A stretch of 6,940 nucleotides of DNA, taken from the NCBI GenBank assembly GCA_913052545.1, contig CAJXEF010000110.1, forward strand, positions 1 through 6,940. The letters are read 5' to 3'. This document shows, piece by piece, positions 1 to 6,179 of this stretch. The notes under the pieces were generated by a model. The model was not told the DNA's origin, made no database searches, and worked only from the letters and a program-made list of their open reading frames with translations. Each line of letters begins with the position of its first letter. Within the stretch, counting starts at the first letter, position 1. The translations under genes and the position numbers were made by a program. This DNA is from an uncultured Chloroflexota bacterium. Lineage in GTDB: Bacteria > Chloroflexota > Dehalococcoidia > UBA3495.

Positions 1-342
1 TTTCCGTCACTGGTTCGTAGTGATCGAAATCACATTCTGTTGACCACAGTAACAACTTCCGTACATACCCAGTAGTAAAGTAAAATAGGATGCAAGACTT
101 CGTAAATTTTGCCTGGAGAATCGTGGACTATCCAAATTCTTGAATGGTCTAACACGTTTCGCCCATCAGACCCCGATAACAGCTATCTCAAGATGCTAGC
201 CGTGTGGAACCAAGCACATAAAATAGGCACCGTGTCACCGATAATGCATACGCATCAGATTTTTTTGAGGTTGGAATTATTCCTTTAGCCACCTTGTTAT
301 ATAATCACACAAGGGTCGTGGGGAAATCTCTGTTGGTGACAC
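1..342. other. Upstream intergenic region, no gene recognised
   Basis: I find no convincing gene here. On the plus strand the first frame is open from the left edge to a TAG at 73-75, and it could be the last 24 codons of an upstream gene, but the residues are not recognisable. On the minus strand one frame runs open from about position 130 to the left edge, ending in residues such as LLLWSTECDFDHYEPVTE. This could be the start of a divergent gene, but it has only TTG or CTG start candidates and no clear ribosome binding site. A 17-codon ATG frame at 90-143 has no support. No small ubiquitin-like gene could be read on either strand. The only regulatory signal I would keep is the TATAAT at 300-305, listed separately. 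Confidence 0.5.
300..305 (+). promoter_or_regulatory. Candidate -10 element for the E2-E1-JAB cassette
   Basis: A perfect TATAAT lies 38 bases before the ATG at 343, which would give transcription from about position 312 and a leader near 30 bases. The -35 side is poor: the hexamer at the ideal 17-base spacing (277-282, TTATTC) matches the consensus weakly, while the better TTGGAA (271-276) and TTGAGG (265-270) are too far away. Either the promoter is weak or activator-dependent, or the hexamer is chance in AT-rich DNA. Confidence 0.4.
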
Positions 343-1461
343 ATGCTCTACTGTAGTAACTGCGATATTAAATACCCATCGGATCAGGCACAAAAATTTT
401 GCGATAAATGCGGCGGTCCCGTACAGATGATCGAAGACAATTCCATATCATCGGTAACTGCTCCAGGGATCACCGCAATGGAATCTCCCGCCTCACCCCT
501 CGATAAAGACGCCATAGACCTAAAAGTGACTAGGCAGACAGATTCCTCAACTTCGGGCGCGACAAATGTAGAGATAGGCGACAGAGTAACCAATGTCTAC
601 AATAACGCCAGTTCACAAGATTATTGTGCTTACGGTGGCGAACGAGTATATCAAGACAAATCATTCAGGTGCCCAGAATGCGGCCGGGATCCTATCTGCA
701 CTGACCACTTCGACAAAACTCTTAGGCTCTGTTCTTTTTGTGTAGAATCGCGCACTCAGACTTGTTCCACGTGCAACACAAAGGGTTTATCAGATGATAT
801 GGCCAAATGTCCTAAGTGTCTGAAAATATTTTGTAATGACCACTCTAATGCGAATAGTGAACTTTGCCTTGGGTGCTCAGAACAATGGGCCAATGTAGTT
901 GCAGCCATGGAAAGCGGTGAAGTCGCAATTTCGATGGGAACTGTGATCGGTACTGACGAGATTACGATCAAGGGTGATTCGATAATAACTAAAGACGGTC
1001 ACCCTGTAGCTACGATAAAAGAAAATACGTGGTATGCATCTCCTAAACAATGGTACCGGGTGAAAAATCAGTTGCTAGTTCAAGAGAAACAGGCAATGAG
1101 CCGTTTCTACCCAAATATGGATCTCGAATTCTCAAAAGATGAAAACGCCCACTGGAATGGGATAGTAACTACGTGGTCGGGGAAATCGTATTCGGTGAGA
1201 TTATCGTACCCCGCTGCTTTCCCATATCGACCACCGAAAGCCTATGTTATAGACCCTAAGATAGAGAGAAGCCGGCATATATATCCGGATGGACATCTCT
1301 GTCTGTTTCACAAAGACGATAAAGCATGGCAAATCAACACGACAGGAGCAACAGTGATGTCGTGGGTATCTCTTTGGCTGCACTGCTACGAAGCGTGGCT
1401 TGAAACAGGTGATTGGCCACGCCCAGAAGCCGATGAATTGGAGATATCACCCGCCTATTGA
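343..1461 (+). CDS. E2-like (UBC-fold) conjugating protein with zinc ribbon and tandem RING/B-box-like zinc modules
   Basis: This is a probable E2 ubiquitin-like conjugating protein of 372 residues with a multi-zinc N-terminal half. Residues 4-23 form a zinc ribbon (C4, C7, C20, C23), followed by a low-complexity linker to about 93. Two consecutive modules share the spacing C-x2-C-x11-C-x2-C-x4/5-C-x2-H-x7-C-x2-C: C95, (G98), C110, C113, C119, H122, C130, C133, then C141, C144, C156, C159, C164, H167, C175, C178. The first has Gly where the second ligand should be. An uncharacterised segment (180-235) leads to the UBC-like domain (about 236-365). That domain has helix 1, a YPAAFPYRPP strand-turn typical of E2s, and IYPDGHLCLF with C320 as candidate active cysteine. 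The WVSLWLHCYEAWL and GDWP segments near the end resemble prokaryotic E2 families. The start is firm because an in-frame TGA sits at 337-339. A weak GGTGA (335-339) is the only ribosome site. The gene ends in tandem stops, TGA-TAA. It is first of three same-strand genes, so I infer it receives a modifier from the E1 encoded next. The zinc modules might choose targets, as RING domains do, but cross-brace identity is inferred from spacing only. Confidence 0.82.
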   Translation: MLYCSNCDIKYPSDQAQKFCDKCGGPVQMIEDNSISSVTAPGITAMESPASPLDKDAIDLKVTRQTDSSTSGATNVEIGDRVTNVYNNASSQDYCAYGGERVYQDKSFRCPECGRDPICTDHFDKTLRLCSFCVESRTQTCSTCNTKGLSDDMAKCPKCLKIFCNDHSNANSELCLGCSEQWANVVAAMESGEVAISMGTVIGTDEITIKGDSIITKDGHPVATIKENTWYASPKQWYRVKNQLLVQEKQAMSRFYPNMDLEFSKDENAHWNGIVTTWSGKSYSVRLSYPAAFPYRPPKAYVIDPKIERSRHIYPDGHLCLFHKDDKAWQINTTGATVMSWVSLWLHCYEAWLETGDWPRPEADELEISPAY

Positions 1462-1533
1462 TAAAGTTGAGAATCAACCTACTTGCATATATTTCCCACG
1501 ACGAATTTTGCTTCATCTACATAGAAAGATTAT

Positions 1534-2775
1534 ATGGAACCAAATGATTCTATTGAATTAATGCTGGTAATCTCCGAGAGCGTACAAACGCTACTCGTTG
1601 ATCGAAGTAAAGGTCCCCTATCCTCAACAGCACAGTTCTGGCCAGAATGTATCGGGATATTTAGACCCGATGAAGGACATATCCGGCTAGAAATAATCGA
1701 TTCTTATAACACTTACCCTTACCCCAGTTTATCTAACTTTCTACCTTGCCTAGTTGCCGGTACGTCATCTGGTTCGATTTTAGATGACTCAATATTCGAT
1801 TCGATTGATTTACCGGGTCCGTTTTTATTATTGACCGTTGACGTAGAATTCCCGAATTCTATATCAGGTTATTACCTAAACCCCAGTGATCGAACAAGAA
1901 CCCCGGGTGTTGTAGAACTTATAGGTCAGCCATCGCGGTCTTTTGACCGAATAAGGCCTGTAGTCGACTTAACCAATATGCAACACAAAAAAGTCGCTGT
2001 CATCGGACTTGGAAGCGGCGGTGGGTTTGGAGCAGTCGAATTAGCTAAATCCGGAGTGGGGTCATTCACTCTTGTTGATTTTGATAGGTTACAGGTAGAG
2101 AACATATCTCGACATGCTTGTGGTTTAGTCGATGTTGGACGTTGGAAAACTCGAGCGATCCGGGACAAAATTCTTCAACACAGCTCGTCTGCCGTTATTG
2201 AATGTTACGAGATAGATGTCACAGAACAAACAGAGTTATTAGAAAGTATTGTCGATTCTGTTGATCTCGTATTTGTGGCTACGGATAACGAAATGTCCAA
2301 ATATATGATTAATGAAGCATGCGTATCCAAGCGAGTTCCTGCCGTTTACGGTGGAGTTTACGAGCGCGCATTCGCAGGAGAAGTAGTGCTTGTAACTCCA
2401 GATCATGGAGGCTGTTACGCATGTGTTCGGCATGGCCTAGCAAATACTTCAGGAACCATGTCTGCAGCGTTAGGAGGGGATTATACAGACGAATCTGACA
2501 TATCTCATGAACCAGGTCTAGGGATCGACGTAGGATTTATCGCTAACTTACACGTGAGAATAGCACTGTCTGCCTTAAATGAAGAAGCTATATCTATTTT
2601 CAACAATCCGGAAGACCAGATGATTATTTGGGTCAATTCCGCTAAACCGAGCGATGGGCCATTATTTGGCACACCTTTATCTAGATATTTCGTGACGGTA
2701 CCCCGGGTACCGGATTGCCGAACATGTGGGATGATTCCGATTATAGAAGAACATGACAGAAGCAATCATGAATAA
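1534..2775 (+). CDS. E1-like ThiF/MoeB-family adenylating enzyme with unknown N-terminal domain
   Basis: This cytosolic enzyme should adenylate the C-terminus of a ubiquitin-like protein and pass it to the E2 encoded upstream. Residues about 151-300 form the ThiF/E1 Rossmann-like core. The nucleotide loop is GLGSGGG (158-164), with strand LVDFD holding D182 and D184, then VENISR with N190 and R193, K205 in VGRWKTRAI, and VATDN (248-252). Two cysteine pairs, C294/C297 and C395/C398, match the structural zinc site of MoeB/ThiF proteins. No cysteine lies between these pairs, where canonical E1s carry their thioester cysteine, so the transfer route is unclear. Residues 1-145 are unrecognised. A degenerate JAB-like fold, known in some bacterial ThiF fusions, is possible but weakly supported. 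ATG 1534 has the purine-rich AGAAAGA 4 bases upstream, and an in-frame TAG at 1522-1524 excludes a longer start. The gene lies 72 bases after the E2 gene, and its end overlaps the JAB gene, pointing to one transcript. Confidence 0.88.
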   Translation: MEPNDSIELMLVISESVQTLLVDRSKGPLSSTAQFWPECIGIFRPDEGHIRLEIIDSYNTYPYPSLSNFLPCLVAGTSSGSILDDSIFDSIDLPGPFLLLTVDVEFPNSISGYYLNPSDRTRTPGVVELIGQPSRSFDRIRPVVDLTNMQHKKVAVIGLGSGGGFGAVELAKSGVGSFTLVDFDRLQVENISRHACGLVDVGRWKTRAIRDKILQHSSSAVIECYEIDVTEQTELLESIVDSVDLVFVATDNEMSKYMINEACVSKRVPAVYGGVYERAFAGEVVLVTPDHGGCYACVRHGLANTSGTMSAALGGDYTDESDISHEPGLGIDVGFIANLHVRIALSALNEEAISIFNNPEDQMIIWVNSAKPSDGPLFGTPLSRYFVTVPRVPDCRTCGMIPIIEEHDRSNHE

Positions 2776-3559
2776 ATATTCGATCTCACAGGGTGTGATC
2801 GAAGCGATTGAAATTGAATGCAGACGCAACCCTGAAAACGAAACAGGAGGGATACTTGTTGGTACGCGGATTGCATCGAGTACGATCGTAACCCACTGTT
2901 CTGGACCAGGTTTGATTTGGAATAGTTCTAAGCACCACTTCACAAAAGATACAGATTATGCCCAACAGACTCTAAATCTGTTGCATGAATATTTCGGTGT
3001 AAATTACCTCGGTCTATGGCACAAACACCCAATCGAATACCCCACTCCCAGTAAGGGCGATATCGCAAACGCTATGGACGAAATCTCCGGTTTAAACATA
3101 GAGTTAGATGAACTCTTAACGCCTATATGCTCATTAACTAATAGCACCGTAACGATATCTCCATTTGTTATCCGCGAAGGTTCTGTCCATCGAATAGATT
3201 GGGCAATTACCCAGGGCGATTGCATGGTAACTAACGATTTACTAAAAATATATTGGTACGATTCGCAAATAGGAAGAGAGCGATTAGGTGACGAAGTAAG
3301 AAGGTTAGAAGGTCAAAATCTGGCCGTCCAAGTAAACAAAGGTGAAGACGGAAGATGCCGTATAAGAGTCTCTACTGGTAAACGGAAGAGTCAAGAACTG
3401 GTATTTCTTTGCCCGGTGGATTATCCGGTCAGTGCACCTTTTGCCGCAATCTTAGATAAAGGCACCGATACATATATACCTGTAATATCTCAGCATATTT
3501 CTGACTGGAATATGTATAAATATATAAGCGATATAGCGAAAGAGCTATGTTTTACATAG
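2753..3559 (+). CDS. JAB/JAMM metallopeptidase fused to a C-terminal E2-like/RWD-type domain
   Basis: This is a predicted zinc isopeptidase that removes or matures a ubiquitin-like modifier. Residues about 8-150 are a JAB/MPN domain with a complete JAMM set: E30 in NETGGILVG, then H90-x-H92-x7-S100-x2-D103 in LWHKHPIEYPTPSKGD. Residues about 160-268 look like a second domain with an E2/RWD pattern: a helix (GRERLGDEVRRLE), strands, then VFLCPVDYPVSAPF, which resembles the strand and YP-x-x-PP turn of E2s, and a final helix. The HPN and catalytic-cysteine segment of an active E2 is absent, so this part is probably a binding module. The start at 2753 overlaps the E1 gene by 23 bases. An ATG at 2768 (codon 6) is an equal alternative and leaves the domain intact. 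Both have only weak AG-rich ribosome sites, so translation is probably coupled to the E1 gene. The stop codon lies inside the hairpin at 3537-3566. Confidence 0.87.
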   Translation: MTEAIMNKYSISQGVIEAIEIECRRNPENETGGILVGTRIASSTIVTHCSGPGLIWNSSKHHFTKDTDYAQQTLNLLHEYFGVNYLGLWHKHPIEYPTPSKGDIANAMDEISGLNIELDELLTPICSLTNSTVTISPFVIREGSVHRIDWAITQGDCMVTNDLLKIYWYDSQIGRERLGDEVRRLEGQNLAVQVNKGEDGRCRIRVSTGKRKSQELVFLCPVDYPVSAPFAAILDKGTDTYIPVISQHISDWNMYKYISDIAKELCFT

Positions 3560-3566
3560 CTCTTCG
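3537..3566. terminator. Hairpin between convergent genes, candidate bidirectional terminator
   Basis: AAGAGCTATG (3540-3549) pairs exactly with CATAGCTCTT (3555-3564). The stem can gain a T-A pair inside, leaving a three-base loop, and two C-G/G-C pairs outside across one bulged A. The TAG of the JAB gene (3557-3559) is in the right arm. The hairpin separates the JAB gene from the convergent cyclase gene, where a shared terminator is expected. Neither side has a strong T-run: AAATTTG follows on plus and TTTCGC on minus. Intrinsic termination could therefore be partial. Confidence 0.5.
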
Positions 3567-3601
3567 AAATTTGTTCGGCCTATTTGTTAGAAGGCGCATG
3601 T

Positions 3602-5962
3602 CTACCAATTCACCGGATAGACCAACGTATTGCCCGGAAGTCCTTTAAGAGTTACTGCTAAAGGAGTCTCGAATTCCAGCTCGGTAAAACTCTTGGTCAT
3701 TTCTTTCAATATGGACGATACCAGAATCTGATTCTCTCTCGCATGAGAGGATATACGTGACGCCAGAATAACGTTCCTACCGAAGTAATCTTGGTTCTCT
3801 CGAATCACTTCTCCTGCATGTAGGCCCATACGGACCAAGATAGACTCTCGCTGCTTTGATTCGTTATGTTCCCGTAGCATCTTCTGGATTGTTATAGCGC
3901 AAAGTATTCCGTTCAGAGCACTTGGAAATGCCAACATAAATCCATCGCCCATAGATTTTATTTCATAACCTTGGAACGTAGTAACCTGCTCTCTCACTAT
4001 GTTGTTATGCTCTCTAAACAACTCCTGGGCAGCTCTGTCACCAATTCTATCGGTAATCTCGGTAGACCCTTTGATATCGCTGAACAGTATGGTCATAGTC
4101 TCATGGCCAGATGATACTTGAGGAAGTAAGTTAGTAGTTCCATTCGCGTATCTTTTAGTGCCTCCAGCCACTAGATGATTGTTCCTAACTGTATCTATGG
4201 ATTCGGCAATAGTCCTGCTCAAGGTTGCGACATCCTGACTATTGGGTGAACCATTAAAGCTTAAGAATTCTGACTCTTTACCGTTTACAGCTAACGCCAT
4301 TCCAATTTCTCGGACAGCTCCTTCCATCTGGGGGCTATCGACCCCTTGAAGCGCTAAAATCTGTTCTGGCGTATATCCTTGCAAAGACCGAGTCTTTGCG
4401 AGTTGAAGCAACAACTCGCCTTGTTCAGGACCAGCAAAAGCTATCAATGTCTCAATGCCCACCTTTGAAAAGGCATCTATCTCTTCTAACTTGCGCTTAT
4501 GATCTTCCTCTTTTTCTCTTAATTTTATCGCTAATGCGGCGGCTTCTCTGTCGAGCTCCATCATGCCTTGTTTATGATGAATATCTAGATCAGAATTAGC
4601 TTGACTAACGTAATCTTCCCGTTTGATTTCTTTGTAACGTGCATACCACTCAAGGCCGATATCAACGATATTGGTATTAATCTCCGGTTGAGGCAGCACT
4701 GGCTGTTCAAGTTCTTGTCGATCACCTGAATTCAGGATTTCTCGGCGATGATCAATCGACAACAGAATCTTGTCCCGCTCGATTTCCCAAATAGATTGGA
4801 CTTCAACTCCATATTTCCGATCTTCTAATACAAGTCGTTCATCACTCAATCCATACTGATGGATAAGAGAAATCCGGATTCGTTCGTATTCTATCTCTAG
4901 CTCTAAGCGCTTAATTAGCAAAGCATTCGCCTTATCGGTATCGCCAATAAAACCTTGAACAGAGTCAAATATTTGGCCTATCAGGTCTGTAGATATAAGT
5001 TGCTCTGGATCTATAGAAGCTACCAAGTCGACCAATCGGTCTCTTCCGTATAACAGCGAATATTGCCGCGAAATAACTTTCAACCGTAATATATTTAAAA
5101 CGGATGCTCTTCTTCTGACTGGATATGCGATGATAGTTTCTTCGGTTAAAGCCAGAAGAGATGAACCAGAGATAGACGGGAATTCCGATACCACTACGCC
5201 AGACGTATCTCCGGTTGATGAAATCAGGTCTAAGACTGAATTATCAGAGTCTTCAGCCCAAATCTCCCTGTAAATTCCTACTGATACCTCTTGACTGATA
5301 TCTAGTCCAAAATGGTGATTCACAGGAGCAATGATCCGGATTAATTGTCCGGCGAATTCCTTAGCGAGATTAGAGTTATAAGACGGCCCAGAAATAATTT
5401 CTTTATCAAAGAACTGATTAGCAAGAGATTCTATTTCCGGCAACAGGAGATGTTTAATGTCATTGACAGTAAGTATCTGGGGTTCAAACTCTAAACACGT
5501 TGCCATTGTCTCAGGGTCAGATATTTTCAGTTCCAGTTGGCATACCAGTGTGACTGGTAGTGGATCTTTTGAGAGTAGATTATCGATCGTAAATTCGATA
5601 GAACGCGAAGCAGTGTCTAAAACAACCAAATAATCAATTGAATTGATTTGAACTGATTCAAGGTGATGTAACCCATGGGTTAGGTGAGACCAATCAGTAT
5701 CCTTCCCTCGAATTAAAGCGACTTGATGTGATTCTATATCCAGATGCTGATCCAATAAATCGAATTGGTTTTTTAAATCAACTACGACAGCAAACGCGTC
5801 ATTAGTTGATTTTTCCTCAGGCATCAAATTTGAAAACGACTGGTATATATCAGCTACAATCAAATCATTGAATCGAATTTTATGGATAATCTGGTACCCA
5901 CAAAACCGGCAAAACATCCAGTTGTTATCAATTAGGTTTTGGCATGATTCACAGACAGACAA
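3602..5962 (-). CDS. Zinc ribbon - SPFH-like - coiled coil - class III nucleotide cyclase protein
   Basis: This 786-residue protein probably makes a cyclic nucleotide in response to a signal sensed by its N-terminal parts. Residues 4-21 are a zinc ribbon (C4, C7, C18, C21). Residues about 33-235 resemble an SPFH/stomatin domain: QVALIRGK, a later LVVLD strand, and LLSKDPLPVTL leading into LKISDPETM. Charged helices at about 350-410 and 455-500 look like coiled coil. GYTPEQILALQ near 529 recalls the linker seen in other bacterial zinc-ribbon/SPFH proteins. Residues about 620-783 are the class III cyclase domain, with metal ligands D629 (FSDIKGST) and D673 (MGDGF), K669 and D725 as possible base-selecting residues, and R736. 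The position before LASR that normally holds Asn is I732. No membrane segment is evident. The start is TTG: no ATG or GTG lies in frame back to the TAA at 6022-6020, and AGGAG (5978-5974) sits 11 bases upstream. The gene converges on the conjugation cassette, so co-transcription is excluded. Confidence 0.85.
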   Translation of the reverse strand: MSVCESCQNLIDNNWMFCRFCGYQIIHKIRFNDLIVADIYQSFSNLMPEEKSTNDAFAVVVDLKNQFDLLDQHLDIESHQVALIRGKDTDWSHLTHGLHHLESVQINSIDYLVVLDTASRSIEFTIDNLLSKDPLPVTLVCQLELKISDPETMATCLEFEPQILTVNDIKHLLLPEIESLANQFFDKEIISGPSYNSNLAKEFAGQLIRIIAPVNHHFGLDISQEVSVGIYREIWAEDSDNSVLDLISSTGDTSGVVVSEFPSISGSSLLALTEETIIAYPVRRRASVLNILRLKVISRQYSLLYGRDRLVDLVASIDPEQLISTDLIGQIFDSVQGFIGDTDKANALLIKRLELEIEYERIRISLIHQYGLSDERLVLEDRKYGVEVQSIWEIERDKILLSIDHRREILNSGDRQELEQPVLPQPEINTNIVDIGLEWYARYKEIKREDYVSQANSDLDIHHKQGMMELDREAAALAIKLREKEEDHKRKLEEIDAFSKVGIETLIAFAGPEQGELLLQLAKTRSLQGYTPEQILALQGVDSPQMEGAVREIGMALAVNGKESEFLSFNGSPNSQDVATLSRTIAESIDTVRNNHLVAGGTKRYANGTTNLLPQVSSGHETMTILFSDIKGSTEITDRIGDRAAQELFREHNNIVREQVTTFQGYEIKSMGDGFMLAFPSALNGILCAITIQKMLREHNESKQRESILVRMGLHAGEVIRENQDYFGRNVILASRISSHARENQILVSSILKEMTKSFTELEFETPLAVTLKGLPGNTLVYPVNW

Positions 5963-5973
5963 GGCCCAAACAT

Positions 5974-5978
5974 CTCCT
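5974..5978 (-). promoter_or_regulatory. Shine-Dalgarno AGGAG deciding the TTG start of the cyclase gene
   Basis: AGGAG reads on the minus strand 11 bases before the TTG at 5962, a slightly long spacing. An ATG at 5973-5971 directly abuts AGGAG but is in another frame and ends after 13 codons at 5932. The TTG is supported because the zinc ribbon begins three residues after it. Confidence 0.55.
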
Positions 5979-6011
5979 AGGTAGACAAGAGTGCAAGTTA
6001 GCTCATTCTGA

Positions 6012-6050
6012 ATTCTATTTTATTACATAGATGATTCGAAATATATCGAA
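6012..6050 (-). promoter_or_regulatory. Candidate promoter and palindromic operator upstream of the cyclase gene
   Basis: On the minus strand TAGAAT (6017-6012) resembles a -10 box and lies 17 bases after TTCGAA (6040-6035), a poor -35. The -35 overlaps a 16-base near-palindrome (6035-6050) with arms TTCGA and TCGAA around an AT-rich centre. That layout suits a repressor or activator site, but AT-rich palindromes of this size also arise by chance. Confidence 0.25.
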
Positions 6051-6089
6051 CCACCAATACAACGTGTCTGGCATTAATGACGGCCATGA

Positions 6090-6179
6090 TTATTCTTGAT
6101 CGCCATCCTGTATCCCAATTCCGACGACTTCGACGCCACCACAAAATGGACACGTTCTTCTCTAAGATCAATCGATCAT
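6090..6179 (-). pseudogene. Possible remnant of a small zinc-knuckle reading frame
   Basis: An ATG at 6179-6177 overlaps the stop of the SpoIIM-like gene as TGATG, the arrangement typical of coupled genes. Its frame reads M-I-D, TGA, S, TAG, then RRTCPFCGGVEVVGIG and a short acidic tail to a TAA at 6092-6090. CPFCGG is a typical half zinc ribbon, yet two stops separate it from the ATG, no other standard start codon lies in frame, and the second cysteine pair is missing. It may be a decayed gene, the end of a frameshifted one, or chance. It is too short to assign a function. Confidence 0.3.

Noticed and set aside
232..342. Inverted repeat GTGTCACC (232-239) and GGTGACAC (335-342) flanking the promoter and ending at the E2 start codon
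   Set aside because: About one exact 8-base inverted pair is expected by chance in a region this size, and the 95-base loop makes it a doubtful structure. The position next to the ATG is suggestive only.
1462..1533. Small stem GTTGA-GAA-TCAAC and TTGCAT in the E2-E1 gap, as terminator or internal promoter
   Set aside because: The stem is only 5 bp with no T-run, and no -10 box follows TTGCAT at a suitable distance.
2696..2712. Near-perfect palindrome CGGTACCC-C-GGGTACCG
   Set aside because: It lies inside the E1 coding region and is explained by the codons for T-V-P-R-V-P. There is no partner site elsewhere.
3602..3640. Cyclase C-terminus as a self-modifier conjugated by the neighbouring E1-E2, as in type II CBASS
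   Set aside because: It ends in NTLVYPVNW. The GLPG before it belongs to the normal last strands of class III cyclases, so there is no free Gly-type tail.
4396..4599. Plus-strand reading frame inside the cyclase gene
   Set aside because: It is a shadow of the antisense coding region, with no motif and no ribosome binding site.
5995..6171. 57-codon TTG-initiated minus-strand frame in the cyclase upstream region
   Set aside because: Its composition is unlike a protein (repeated W and R, no motif), it has no ribosome site, and it overlaps the more convincing CPFCGG frame.
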